Positions 1-9,828 of a DNA stretch of 64,000 nt are shown here, in pieces. The position numbers were made by a program, and so were the translations under genes. Source of the stretch: Clostridium beijerinckii HUN142 (GTDB lineage Bacteria; Bacillota; Clostridia; Clostridiales; Clostridiaceae). The notes under the pieces are model-generated. The model saw only the letters and a program-made list of their open reading frames with translations, ran no database searches and had not been told where the DNA came from. Every line of letters begins with the position of its first letter. Within the stretch, counting starts at the first letter, position 1. Location of the stretch: assembly GCF_000621745.1 (NCBI RefSeq), contig NZ_KK211337.1, forward strand, positions 67,876 to 131,875, read 5' to 3'.

Positions 1-51
1 AACGTTTCTAGGAAGCGATTTATTTATACGCGTAAAGAAATATTATTCTAA
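1..51 (+). CDS. Possible 3' end of an upstream gene (partial)
   Basis: Frame 1 is open from the window edge to a TAA at 49-51 and encodes 16 residues ending RKEILF. The next gene starts 77 bases later in the same direction. This could be the tail of another polysaccharide gene, but so short a stretch can be open by chance and no family can be read from it. Confidence 0.3.
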   Translation, partial: NVSRKRFIYTRKEILF

Positions 52-127
52 GAAAAAAAATTCACTTTTTCATAGCACTAATTAATATAATATGGAACAA
101 AAATATATAAGGGAGTTTATAAGTATT

Positions 128-988
128 ATGAAAATAGCTTATTGCATTATATGCCACAAGTATACAAAAATATTGAAACAAACTGTAGATTTATTATTTA
201 ATAATAATGATATATATATACATGTAGACTTGAAAAGTAATATAAAAGAGTTTTTTGCAATAAAAGATAAGGTTACATTTATAGACGAGAGAATAGATGT
301 AAAATGGGGGAGTTTTAGTCAAGTAGAGGCAACAATTAATTTGTTAGAAAATACAAAACATAAAAGATATGATTATATATTTTTATTATCGGGAGATTGT
401 TTACCATTAAGAAGTGATAGCAAAATAAAAGAAACATTAACCAACAATAAGAATAAAGAATATGTAGCACTAGATATACATTTTTCCCAAGAAGAAATTA
501 ATAAAAGAGTAAAAAAATTATATAGTAATGTATATTATAGCAAAAATAATAACTTTATAAATCGTATTATAAAAAAGATTATATATAAGTATTTACCTGA
601 AAATGAACTATTAGATAGGCTTCCTAAGCTTTATAAAGGTACTAATTGGTTTGGAATAACTGAAGAGCTAAGGAATTACATATTAGAATATATTGATGTA
701 AATAAATGGTATATTGATGCCTTTAAACAATCATTTTGTTGTGATGAGGTATTCTTTCATACAATTATATTTAATTCTAAATATAAAGAGAATATATATC
801 AAGCAAATGATAAATCCAATATTTGTTTTCAAGCACTTAGATATATTGATTGGAAAACGGGCCCAGATTATCCAAGGACTTTAGACGAAACTGACTTTAA
901 AAAAATGAAAGAGTCTGAGTGTCTATTCGCAAGAAAATTTAATAATAAATTGGATATTAATTACTACATAAATGAATTTATATTATAA
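128..988 (+). CDS. Core-2/I-branching-type glycosyltransferase (GT14-like)
   Basis: About 286 residues. The N-terminus MKIAYCIICH is followed by WGSFSQVEA near residues 60-68 and LLSGDCLPL near 86-94, typical of the Core-2/I-branching beta-1,6-N-acetylglucosaminyltransferase family (Pfam Branch). It probably transfers a sugar, perhaps GlcNAc, onto a growing surface polysaccharide in the cytosol or at the membrane. The ATG at 128 is chosen over the in-frame ATG at 92 because GGGAG at 111-115 sits 12 bases upstream and the family homology starts there. No signal peptide is visible. It is the first complete gene of the polysaccharide locus; donor and acceptor are unknown. Confidence 0.8.
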   Translation: MKIAYCIICHKYTKILKQTVDLLFNNNDIYIHVDLKSNIKEFFAIKDKVTFIDERIDVKWGSFSQVEATINLLENTKHKRYDYIFLLSGDCLPLRSDSKIKETLTNNKNKEYVALDIHFSQEEINKRVKKLYSNVYYSKNNNFINRIIKKIIYKYLPENELLDRLPKLYKGTNWFGITEELRNYILEYIDVNKWYIDAFKQSFCCDEVFFHTIIFNSKYKENIYQANDKSNICFQALRYIDWKTGPDYPRTLDETDFKKMKESECLFARKFNNKLDINYYINEFIL

Positions 989-1288
989 AAATATTTGACT
1001 ATAGATTTAAAAACAAGAAATATAAATTATTATATTAATAAATTAAACAATGCTGAAGATGAAAGAATTGCTTTTAAGTGAATGTGCATATTATAAGCTC
1101 AAATCAGCTGAATTTTAATGCCATGTTTTGAAAAGAATATTCAAGGTAATTTATATGGAGAAGTATGGTTAATTTTATTTTTACGAAATGTAACATATGA
1201 AAAGTGTTTAGCAAATTAATGGTGAATGATAACTTAAATTATTTAATAATAATTTAAAAATAAAATAATGTAATACATAGGAGAGAAT
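989..1288 (+). other. Intergenic, no gene seen
   Basis: An AT-rich gap between two glycosyltransferase genes with stops in all frames. No hairpin with a T-run and no convincing promoter were seen, apart from the ribosome binding site of the next gene at its end. Confidence 0.5.
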
Positions 1289-2470
1289 ATGAACATTTGT
1301 TTTCTAACATCTACTATTTTTGATTTGGGTGGAGTCCAAAGGGTTGTATCTGTCATAGCTAGCGAGTTAGTTAATGAACACAATATCACCATATTATGTA
1401 CTAATGGTGATTATATGATAAATAGAGAATTATATAATTTAAATAAAGAAGTAAAAGTTATAGTGAAAGATGATATATTTAAGAAAAAGCTATGGACTAA
1501 AATATATTCAAGATTATTAAGGATGTTAAATAGTAAAATAGGATTTTTAGATAATGAGAAATGTGCTGGATTCTTAATAGGGGCATATTATCCGATTGAG
1601 ATTCAGAATAGGTTTATAAACTATTGCAATGCAAAAGATTATGATGTAATAGTGGGAATTGGTGGTGACTATAGTTTACTTCTTAGTATTATTGGAGATA
1701 AATTAAAAGCAAAAACTATTGCATGGCAACACAATTCATACGATGCATATTTTAATACACCTCATAGATATAACTGGAAACAAGATAAATTTTTTAAAAA
1801 GTTTGTAAAAAATTTGGACAAATATATAGTGTTAACTAATGAAGATAAATACCTTATAGATAAAAATTTTAATATAGATAGTGAAAGGATATACAATCCT
1901 TGCAGTTTTACATCTTATAAAAAATCAAATTGCAAGGAAAAAAATATCGTATTTGTGGGAAGATTAGCTGAAGAGCAAAAAGGGTTAGATTTACTTATAA
2001 AGGCATTTTATAAAGTCTCACTAATTCATAATGATTGGAAATTATATATAGTTGGAGATGGCGAGGATAGAGACAATATTTATGATTTAATTTGCAATTT
2101 GAAATTGAATAGTAAAATTAGGTTAAAACCATCTACGAGTAAAATAGAAGAATATTATTTGAATTCATCTATACTTGTTTCATCATCTAGATGGGAAGGA
2201 TTTGGTTTAGTTATAACAGAAGCGATGGAATGCGGATTACCAGTTATAGCATTTGCTAACTCTGGTCCTAAAGAAATAATTAATAAACCAAATGAAAATG
2301 GTATTTTAGTTCAATGTGGTAATATTAATGAATTAGCAGAATCTATAATTGACCTAATCGAAAATGAAGAAAAAAGGGAAAGAATAGGAAAGGAATCTGT
2401 AATAAGAGCTAAAGACTTTTCAATCAGAAAAATATATGAGGAATGGAATAGGATTTTACAGAATTTATAA
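1289..2470 (+). CDS. GT4-family glycosyltransferase
   Basis: 393 residues with the two-lobed GT-B layout. The N-terminal lobe has the glycine-rich GGVQRVV near residue 14. The C-terminal lobe has VFVGRLAEEQKGLDLLIKAF and an E-x7-E motif (EGFGLVITE, residues 303-311), the nucleotide-sugar binding signature of family GT4 (Pfam Glycos_transf_1). It should transfer a sugar with retention of configuration to a lipid-linked polysaccharide intermediate on the cytosolic face. AGGAGAG lies just before the ATG. The substrate cannot be read from the sequence. Confidence 0.88.
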   Translation: MNICFLTSTIFDLGGVQRVVSVIASELVNEHNITILCTNGDYMINRELYNLNKEVKVIVKDDIFKKKLWTKIYSRLLRMLNSKIGFLDNEKCAGFLIGAYYPIEIQNRFINYCNAKDYDVIVGIGGDYSLLLSIIGDKLKAKTIAWQHNSYDAYFNTPHRYNWKQDKFFKKFVKNLDKYIVLTNEDKYLIDKNFNIDSERIYNPCSFTSYKKSNCKEKNIVFVGRLAEEQKGLDLLIKAFYKVSLIHNDWKLYIVGDGEDRDNIYDLICNLKLNSKIRLKPSTSKIEEYYLNSSILVSSSRWEGFGLVITEAMECGLPVIAFANSGPKEIINKPNENGILVQCGNINELAESIIDLIENEEKRERIGKESVIRAKDFSIRKIYEEWNRILQNL

Positions 2471-2711
2471 AATTAATAAATATAATTAATTTTATAAATT
2501 CTATAATGTACAATCTTATGCAGAGATAAAAATTGGTCTAATAATATATAAGCTATAAAGTATATATAAAATTTTGCCATGTCTAAGGTGAAATAAGGAA
2601 ATATACAGGTAGTGGAATCTAGAAAGAGTTTATAATATAATGAAACATTAATGAAAAATAGATATTCGATGCAAGCAAAACAACATATGTATAGTTAAAG
2701 GATGAATTTGT

Positions 2712-3941
2712 ATGATAACAAGGGTAGGATTTAAGCAAAAGAACATAAGTATAATTAATAATTTGCTATATACTATATTATTAAGTTTATGGGTTACTCC
2801 ATACTATATTAGAGGTGTTGTATTAGGACAAAATATAAGATCTACTAATATAATAGGTATATTAGCACTATCTATACTATTTATTATTTATTTATTAAAT
2901 CTAGAGAAAGGTAATAGAGTGTTTTTGACATTAATATGTATATTGTCATTAATATATACTAATACTCAATTAATAACAAGCTCCAGTATATATGTAATTA
3001 TTAATTATTATCTAGAAATAGTATTTCCACTAATTTTGTTGGATTTTAAATTAAAAGTAGAAGAATTTCCTAAAATATTTCGAATGTTTTTAAAGATATT
3101 TAACTTATTTGTAATAATATTACTTGCTTTGGGTGTAATTGATTTTGTGGACAATCACATAATCATTAGCACATTAGTTGAGTTATTTAATGATATAGGA
3201 TTTACTGAATTGGTTAATAGCATGGGAGAAACTCGATATTTTTCATTTATGGGGCATCCATTATATAATTGTGAAATTTTTTTGATATTTTTTATAATTA
3301 ATAATTTAAATAACAAATATTTTAAATCAATATTAAATCCAATAGTTATAACATTAATTTCAATTATTGGAATAGCATTAACAGGAAGTAAAACTGGGTT
3401 AGTATTAATAATTTTAGGTGTTTTTGTTTTAAATATCTATAATAAAAAAGTTTTTATATTTCAAATAGTGTTGAGTTTTATTGCTTTATATATCGGTATT
3501 TTCAATACTACAATTGAAAGATTTAATGGATCATTAACAACAGGAAGGAATGAAATGTGGGAAGTAATTACATCATTTGATTATTTTCCGATAAAGTTTT
3601 TTAATGGATATGGAAGCGGATTTACATTTAAATATAATAATATTGTAAATGGTGCATCAGCAGCTTTTGAATATCCTGCAAGAATGTTCTCATTAGAATA
3701 TGGAATCTTATTCACGATAATATTATATGTAATTTTTACAATTCCCCTAATAAAACTTTTGAGAAGAAAACACTATTTTATACTGATGGGATATATGATT
3801 GTTTTTGTAGATATAAATACTTATAATGGAATCGCTTTAGCCCAAGATCACATGTTAATGTCATGTCTTATATTATTTATTATGATTAATATGTCTAATT
3901 ATTTATTTTTTAGCAAAAATATGACATCCAAAGATAAGTAA
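2712..3941 (+). CDS. Polytopic membrane protein, probable O-antigen/capsule polymerase (Wzy-like)
   Basis: 409 residues, almost entirely hydrophobic, with about ten or eleven membrane segments and one larger extracytoplasmic loop in the C-terminal half (around TTGRNEMWEVI). Wzy polymerases and O-antigen ligases share this design but little sequence. The position, between a glycosyltransferase and a Wzx-like flippase, supports polymerase over ligase. It would join flipped lipid-linked repeat units on the outer membrane face. Very AT-rich, like its neighbours. Confidence 0.65.
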   Translation: MITRVGFKQKNISIINNLLYTILLSLWVTPYYIRGVVLGQNIRSTNIIGILALSILFIIYLLNLEKGNRVFLTLICILSLIYTNTQLITSSSIYVIINYYLEIVFPLILLDFKLKVEEFPKIFRMFLKIFNLFVIILLALGVIDFVDNHIIISTLVELFNDIGFTELVNSMGETRYFSFMGHPLYNCEIFLIFFIINNLNNKYFKSILNPIVITLISIIGIALTGSKTGLVLIILGVFVLNIYNKKVFIFQIVLSFIALYIGIFNTTIERFNGSLTTGRNEMWEVITSFDYFPIKFFNGYGSGFTFKYNNIVNGASAAFEYPARMFSLEYGILFTIILYVIFTIPLIKLLRRKHYFILMGYMIVFVDINTYNGIALAQDHMLMSCLILFIMINMSNYLFFSKNMTSKDK

Positions 3942-4009
3942 ATTATATTTTTATAATTATTGAGTGATGCATTACATAAGTTGTAGTAATTAAAAAGTAG
4001 GAGGTTGAA

Positions 4010-5437
4010 GTGAGTAATAAGTCAAACCTAAAAAGTGGAATAATAATAACATTTATAGCAAAATACAGTAATGTTATTACGCAATTAATAATAAATTCAG
4101 TGTTGGCTAGATTATTAATGCCGGAGGAATTTGGCGTAATTGCAATAATAACTGTATTTATATCATTTTTTAGCATTTTAGGAGACATGGGAGTTGGACC
4201 TGCCATAATACAGAATAAATTCTTAGGTGATAAAGAAATATCAGATATATTTAAATTTTCAGTAGCAGGAGCATTAGTAATTTCAATTGGATTTTACTTA
4301 TTTTCATATATTATAGCTTTTTTTTATACAAATGAAATTTATATAAAGTTAGGATTTTTATTATCATTTTCTGTATTTTTTTCTATATGCAATATAGTAC
4401 CTAATGCCATAATATATAAAAAGCAAAATTTTAAATTAATAGGATTAATTAATTTATTTGTTAATATTGGTGTGGGAATTATTACTATAGTACTCGCAAT
4501 AAATAGATGGTCATACTATTCATTGATATTTGATTCTATTTTAAAAAGTTTGTTTAATTTCATAATATCATTTATATTCTGCAAAATGAAAATTAAAAAA
4601 GGATATTCCTATAACTCAATTAAAAAGATAAAAAGTTATTCTAGTTATCAATTTTTGTTCAATTTTGTAAACTATTTTACTAGAAACCTAGATAATATAC
4701 TAATAGGAAAATATTTAGGATCATCAACATTGGGATATTATGATAAATCTTATAAACTAATGCTATATCCAGTACAAAATTTAACAAATGTCATAACACC
4801 AGTACTTCACCCAGTGCTATCAGAGTATCAAAATCAAATTGAAATTATCTACAAAACATATTTAAAGATAGTTAAAGTTCTTGCTTACATAGGGATTTTC
4901 ATATCAGTATATTGTTTCTTTACTTCAAGAGAAATTATACGTATAATATATGGCACTAATTGGGACATGTCTATACCTATTTTTAGAATACTATCAATAT
5001 CGATAGTTTTGCAGATGGTTTTATCTAGTATTGGATCAATATTTCAAGCAACTGGATATGTAAACAAATTATTTTCTACTGGTCTTATATCAGCATGTTT
5101 TACTATAATATCAATAATTATTGGTGTAGTTAGTAGTGACTTAAATATATTAGCAATAATGCTGGTTATTTCATTTGGGTTTAATTTTATACAGTGTTTT
5201 TATGTATTAATAACTAAAGTATTTAAAAAAAAATTTAGTGAATTCTTGCTTAGTATAAAGAATGTAGTAATAATTGCTCTTATTATGGTATGTGGGTATT
5301 TATTAGCATCCCCAATTTACATAGATAATGAGTTTATTAGTGCATTAGTAAAATTAATAATAGGAATTATAACTTATTTAATTGCTTTAATTGTAACTAA
5401 AGAATATAAGTTATTAAAAACTTTTATTATAAGATAA
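4010..5437 (+). CDS. Polysaccharide flippase, Wzx-like (MOP superfamily)
   Basis: 475 residues with about 12-14 membrane segments. The N-terminal region (SVLARLLMPEEFGVIAII) and the middle segment NLDNILIGKYLGSSTLGYYD are typical of lipopolysaccharide/teichuronate flippases of the polysaccharide biosynthesis (PST) family. It should move the lipid-linked repeat unit across the membrane for the Wzy-like protein encoded upstream. The start is GTG at 4010, set by TAGGAGG at 3998-4004. Confidence 0.85.
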   Translation: MSNKSNLKSGIIITFIAKYSNVITQLIINSVLARLLMPEEFGVIAIITVFISFFSILGDMGVGPAIIQNKFLGDKEISDIFKFSVAGALVISIGFYLFSYIIAFFYTNEIYIKLGFLLSFSVFFSICNIVPNAIIYKKQNFKLIGLINLFVNIGVGIITIVLAINRWSYYSLIFDSILKSLFNFIISFIFCKMKIKKGYSYNSIKKIKSYSSYQFLFNFVNYFTRNLDNILIGKYLGSSTLGYYDKSYKLMLYPVQNLTNVITPVLHPVLSEYQNQIEIIYKTYLKIVKVLAYIGIFISVYCFFTSREIIRIIYGTNWDMSIPIFRILSISIVLQMVLSSIGSIFQATGYVNKLFSTGLISACFTIISIIIGVVSSDLNILAIMLVISFGFNFIQCFYVLITKVFKKKFSEFLLSIKNVVIIALIMVCGYLLASPIYIDNEFISALVKLIIGIITYLIALIVTKEYKLLKTFIIR

Positions 5438-5544
5438 TATGATTTGCGCTACTTGTGAAGTAATAATAGTTATTATTTTTAATTAATTTTTCAATGAAAT
5501 AGCATAAAGCAATTATAAATAACCATTAAGAAAAGAGGTGCGAC

Positions 5545-6507
5545 ATGAAAACAATTTTTATAGTTCCGTATTTTGGAAAATTACCCCGATATTTTGATTT
5601 ATATTTATTGTCTTGTAGTTATAATACTGAATTTACATGGATTTTTTTCACAGATGATAAAACAAGTTATGATTATCCAGATAATGTGAAAGTTGTTTAT
5701 ACATCTTTAATTGAGATTAAAAAGATGTTTGAGGAAAAATTAGAAATGAAAATTAGCTTAGATACAGCGTATAAATTATGTGATTATAAAGTTGCATATG
5801 GATTTTTGTTTGCTGAGTATATACAAGATTATGATTATTGGGGATATACTGATACTGATATAATTTATGGAGATTTAAGTAAATATATAAATAACAAATT
5901 AATATCATCTAAGTATGAAAAAATATTCAATATGGGGCATTTAACACTTTATAAAAACAATTCTTATACAAAAAATATTTTTCGAGTTAAAACTGAAAAA
6001 TCACTTGATTATGAAAAGGTGTTTACTACTAGCAAATTTTATGCATTTGACGAATGGCAGGGAATGGTTCAAAAATGTATAGATTTAAATATAGTAGAGT
6101 TCCAAACAGATTACTATGTCGCCGATATAATGCCGGAAAGAAAAAGATATGAAACGTGGCCGTTAAAATATAATCATAAAGATCAAGTTTTTGCTTGGGA
6201 CAATGGAAAAGTTTATATGATATATTTAGAGAATAATGAAATACAAAAATCAGAATTTGGTTATATACATTTTCAAAAAAGAAGCTTTAAAGAGATTTGC
6301 AAGGCAAATGAGATTATAGATAATAAATTTTTAATTGCACCATTTAAGTTTATTACAGGTATGGATTTAAATAATAAAGAAATTTTTAATTATAACAGAT
6401 TGAATAAAATACAAGGCATTCAGTATTTTGCTAATTTCTATATAAAAAAAGTGAAAAAACTATTGGGACAATACTTAATACCAAAAATGATAGTTAAAAA
6501 TAAATAG
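5545..6507 (+). CDS. Putative glycosyltransferase, DUF6625-like
   Basis: 320 residues. The N-terminus KTIFIVPYFGKLPRYFDLYL and the central YWGYTDTDIIYGDL resemble the DUF6625 family. The DTD triad looks like the metal/nucleotide-sugar DxD of GT-A enzymes, so a sugar transferase is likely. It follows the flippase by about 100 bases and has a good site (GAGGTG) before the ATG. No signal peptide or membrane segment is visible. The family name is recalled from the motif pattern, not checked by search. Confidence 0.65.
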   Translation: MKTIFIVPYFGKLPRYFDLYLLSCSYNTEFTWIFFTDDKTSYDYPDNVKVVYTSLIEIKKMFEEKLEMKISLDTAYKLCDYKVAYGFLFAEYIQDYDYWGYTDTDIIYGDLSKYINNKLISSKYEKIFNMGHLTLYKNNSYTKNIFRVKTEKSLDYEKVFTTSKFYAFDEWQGMVQKCIDLNIVEFQTDYYVADIMPERKRYETWPLKYNHKDQVFAWDNGKVYMIYLENNEIQKSEFGYIHFQKRSFKEICKANEIIDNKFLIAPFKFITGMDLNNKEIFNYNRLNKIQGIQYFANFYIKKVKKLLGQYLIPKMIVKNK

Positions 6508-7227
6508 TATATTAAACTTTTAATTTTAAGATATACTCCTTATAATAAAAGAGTTTATATATAGCTGGTTTTAGTAAAGGTAGACCATGAGTACAGCATA
6601 GCTGATTTTAATTTTGAGATAGTTAATGAAAGATTTAAAAGTGCAAATTTTTAAAAGTAAATAAACTAGTTTTTTAAGATAGCAATTAATAAGGTTACTC
6701 ATGAAATGAATTTGCTTTAGGCAAAACACATTTCTTATAAATAGACGCTGGAGTAGTGTTTTGAAAGTTTTATTATTGATAGTTCTTTGTTATAAGGAAC
6801 TTAGTTTATATTTTTAAAAAAGTGAATCTTAGGCTATATGAATTTTGTTCAACTTTCGCTTCATACTTTACGGTTAAATCAGTATATAAAGTACATGATT
6901 TATAACAACATAAATTTAATGGTAGAGTAATAAATTTAAAGGTTAAAAACTTGATTAATGCGTAGAGTGGTTGAAAAGATATATGAATACATTTTCGTAT
7001 GATACTGTGCCATTTAATAGATTATATTTCTTCATATGTAAATATTATAATATTAAGTTTGATTAAAGATATTTGATCATATTTCAATGAATTGTAATTA
7101 CTGAGTATGTAGATCTATAGAAATGAAAGCGACTCTAAGAAAGGATAATTATTATCTATTGAAATGCGTAAAATGGCGAGTTCACGGAAAATAATTTCAT
7201 ATTATAATTATAATGAGGAGTGATATT
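6508..7227 (+). other. Long intergenic region before the rhamnose genes
   Basis: About 700 bases with no open frame of useful length and no recognised riboswitch or RNA gene. It separates the glycosyltransferase block from the nucleotide-sugar block and probably contains the rml promoter. GAGGAG at 7215-7220 serves rmlA. Confidence 0.5.
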
Positions 7228-8142
7228 ATGAAAGGAATAGTACTAGCTGGTGGTTCAGGCACCCGCCTTTATCCAGTAACAAAGGCAATGTCAAAGCAAA
7301 TGGTACCAATATACGATAAACCAATGATTTATTATCCAATGTCCGTACTTATGCTTGCAGGTATAAGAGACATATTAATTATATCCACACCAAGGGATAT
7401 AGTTAATTTTAAAGAGCTATTTAAAGATGGACAAGAATTAGGATTAAATATTTCATATGCAGTTCAAGAAGATCCTAATGGTCTTGCAGAAGCATTTATT
7501 ATTGGAGAAAAATTTATTGGTGATGATAATGTAGCAATGGTTCTTGGAGATAATATTTTCTATGGACAAAGCTTTACAGAGCATTTAAGAAATGCTGCAA
7601 GTTTAGAAAAAGGTGCATATGTATTTGGTTATTATGTTCAAAATCCAAAGGCTTTTGGAGTAGTTGAATTTGACGATGAAGGCAGAGTTATTTCTTTAGA
7701 AGAAAAGCCGGAAAAACCAAAGTCTAAATATGCAGTTCCGGGACTGTATTTTTATGACAATTCAGTAGTTGAAAAGGCAAAAGTATTAAAACCGTCTCCA
7801 AGAGGAGAATTGGAAATAACAGATTTAAATAAAGCTTATATGGAAGAAGGAACCTTAAAGGTTCAATTATTAGGACGAGGCATGGCATGGCTTGATACAG
7901 GAACTCATTCATCTATGCTTCAAGCTTCTAATTTTGTTGAAGCTGTTCAAAATACTCAAGGAACATATATAGCTTGCCTTGAAGAAATTGCTTATAGAAA
8001 AGGGTGGATAAGCTCAGAAGAAGTTATTGAACTTGCTAAGCCATTAATGAAAACTGGATATGGTAAGTATTTAATGGACATAGTAGAGGAAATGGAACTA
8101 CAAAAGGTTAAATCAGAAATTGCAGCAACTAAAAACATATAA
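7228..8142 (+). CDS. rmlA: Glucose-1-phosphate thymidylyltransferase (dTDP-glucose synthase)
   Basis: 304 residues. Makes dTDP-glucose from glucose-1-phosphate and dTTP, the first step to dTDP-L-rhamnose. The nucleotidyltransferase signature GGSGTRLYPVTKAMSKQM is at the N-terminus, followed by PIYDKPMIYYP, and VLGDNIFYG carries the catalytic metal site. An in-frame ATG at 7213 overlaps the ribosome binding site GAGGAG (7215-7220), so the ATG at 7228 is chosen. First gene of an rmlA-rmlC-rmlD-rmlB group. Length and motifs are normal for the family. Confidence 0.96.
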   Translation: MKGIVLAGGSGTRLYPVTKAMSKQMVPIYDKPMIYYPMSVLMLAGIRDILIISTPRDIVNFKELFKDGQELGLNISYAVQEDPNGLAEAFIIGEKFIGDDNVAMVLGDNIFYGQSFTEHLRNAASLEKGAYVFGYYVQNPKAFGVVEFDDEGRVISLEEKPEKPKSKYAVPGLYFYDNSVVEKAKVLKPSPRGELEITDLNKAYMEEGTLKVQLLGRGMAWLDTGTHSSMLQASNFVEAVQNTQGTYIACLEEIAYRKGWISSEEVIELAKPLMKTGYGKYLMDIVEEMELQKVKSEIAATKNI

Positions 8143-8154
8143 GGAGCTAATGAG

Positions 8155-8730
8155 ATGGGAAATTTTAGTTTTAATAAGACTAGTATAGATGGAGTTTACA
8201 TAATAGAACCCAAAGTTTTTGGAGATAACAGAGGTTATTTTATGGAAACTTATAATAGGGAAGATTTTTCAGGTGCTGGCCTTAATATGAATTTTGTTCA
8301 AGATAATGAATCTAGATCTAGTAAAGGAGTACTTAGAGGACTTCATTTTCAAAGAAAACATAGCCAAGGTAAGCTTGTTAGAGTAACTAAAGGTGAGGTT
8401 TTTGATGTAGCTGTTGATTTAAGAACTGGCTCTTCTACTTATGGCAAGTGGGAAGGTGTTGTTTTAAGTGAAGAAAATAAAAAACAATTTTACATTCCAG
8501 AAGGTTTTGCTCATGGATTTTTAGTACTTTCAGATGAAGCTGTATTTAATTATAAATGTACAGATTTTTATGCTCCAGAGTATGATGGTGGAATTGTGTG
8601 GGATGATTCAGATATAAATATAGACTGGCCAATGGACGTAATAGAAAATGTAATTCTATCTGAAAAAGATAAAAATCATCCAAATCTTAAAGATTTAGAT
8701 TTAAGTGATTATGAAGATTTTAGATTGTAG
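8155..8730 (+). CDS. rmlC: dTDP-4-dehydrorhamnose 3,5-epimerase
   Basis: 191 residues. Epimerises C3 and C5 of dTDP-4-keto-6-deoxyglucose, the third step of dTDP-L-rhamnose synthesis. The cupin motifs GVLRGLHFQ (catalytic His), GEVFDVAVDLR, PEGFAHGFLVLSD and the C-terminal Y-x-P-E-YDGGIVWDD are all present. It starts 12 bases after rmlA with AAGGAG, so the two are one operon. Confidence 0.96.
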   Translation: MGNFSFNKTSIDGVYIIEPKVFGDNRGYFMETYNREDFSGAGLNMNFVQDNESRSSKGVLRGLHFQRKHSQGKLVRVTKGEVFDVAVDLRTGSSTYGKWEGVVLSEENKKQFYIPEGFAHGFLVLSDEAVFNYKCTDFYAPEYDGGIVWDDSDINIDWPMDVIENVILSEKDKNHPNLKDLDLSDYEDFRL

Positions 8731-8751
8731 GATTTCAAGGAGTATGGATTT

Positions 8752-9647
8752 ATGAAAATATTAATAACTGGATCAAAAGGTCAATTAGGTAATGAGCTTT
8801 TAGATATAATAAAAAGTGGAAAAGCTGAAATAGGTGAAGTTTCAGAGACTATAAAAAATCTGAAGTTATAGCACTAGATGTGGATGAATTAGATATAACT
8901 AATCTAGAACAAGTTAAAAATAAAATCAATGATTTAAAGCCAGATGTAATAATTAACTGTGCAGCGGCAACAAATGTTGATGGATGTGAAAGTAATGAAG
9001 ATTTTGCATTTAAAGTTAATTCAATTGGTCCTAGAAATTTAGCAATAGCATCTGAAGGAGTTGGAGCTAAGTTAGTTCAGGTATCAACTGATTATGTATT
9101 TAGTGGAGTCGGAAATAAGCCATTAACTGAGTATGATTTAACAGCTCCATATAGTGTATACGGAAAAACTAAGCTTTTAGGTGAAAACTATGTGAGAGAG
9201 CTTTCTTCAAAGTACTTCATAGTAAGAACAGCTTGGCTTTATGGTTATGTAGGCCATAACTTTGTTTATACTATGAGAAGACTTGGGAAAGAAAAAGAAT
9301 GCCTAAATGTAGTAAATGATCAAAGGGGTAATCCTACTCATGCTAATGATTTAGCTTATCATATATTAAAATTAATACAAATAGAAGAATATGGAGTATA
9401 TCATTGTACAGGTAAGGGAGAATGTACATGGTACGACTTTGCTAAAATGATAATTGAATTATCTGGCGAAAAATGTGAAGTTAAACCTTGCACTTCAGAA
9501 GAGTATAAAACTCCAGCAAAAAGACCAGAATATTCATCTCTTGATAATATGATGCTAAGATGTACTGTAGGCGATGATATGAGAGATTGGAAAGATGCTA
9601 TAAAATCATTTATTGGTAAAACGAAACTTATTCAGAGGGAGTTTTAA
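8752..9647 (+). pseudogene. rmlD: dTDP-4-dehydrorhamnose reductase, broken by a one-base frameshift
   Basis: The gene opens at ATG 8752 with MKILITGSKGQLGNELLD, the NAD(P)-binding start of RmlD, but that frame stops at 8869-8871. The rest of the protein continues in another frame, from about 8853 through VIALDVDELDIT to the stop at 9645-9647. It keeps STDYVFSG, the YGKTK catalytic motif and the C-terminal RPEYSSLDN. Joining the frames needs one base added in the A6 tract at 8853-8858 and gives about 298 residues, a normal length. So a complete gene carries a single indel. It could be a recent null mutation, a sequencing error in a homopolymer, or a site rescued by slippage. The active enzyme makes dTDP-L-rhamnose. 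A short second product could begin at GTG 8880. Confidence 0.85.
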
Positions 9648-9712
9648 TCTCCATCTGAATTTAGTTGAGTTAATCTAGGGTCGTGCTATTCTTTACTCCG
9701 TCCTAAATAAAA

Positions 9713-9742
9713 GCAGATACTAAAAGTACAATCTGCATTTTT
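9713..9742 (+). terminator. Probable terminator after rmlD
   Basis: GCAGAT (9713-9718) pairs with ATCTGC (9731-9736), with an inner ACT/AGT pairing, followed by ATTTTTC. A weaker hairpin overlaps the rmlD stop codon (9630-9660). Together they may separate rmlD from rmlB. Confidence 0.5.
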
Positions 9743-9828
9743 CAGTGAATCACTTTTGTTTTTAAGGACTATGGAGTATTAGAAGAGCTAGACATCAGAT
9801 AAGTTAGATAAGTAAAGGAGTCATAGTG

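Noticed and set aside
6508..7227. tRNA or riboswitch in the long gap before rmlA
   Set aside because: No cloverleaf, TTCRA arm or known riboswitch consensus was seen on either strand.
8846..8872. Programmed -1 ribosomal frameshift in rmlD
   Set aside because: The A6 tract does not give a good X-XXY-YYZ heptamer in the zero frame and no downstream stimulatory structure was seen. RmlD is not known to use frameshifting, so a mutation or error is preferred.
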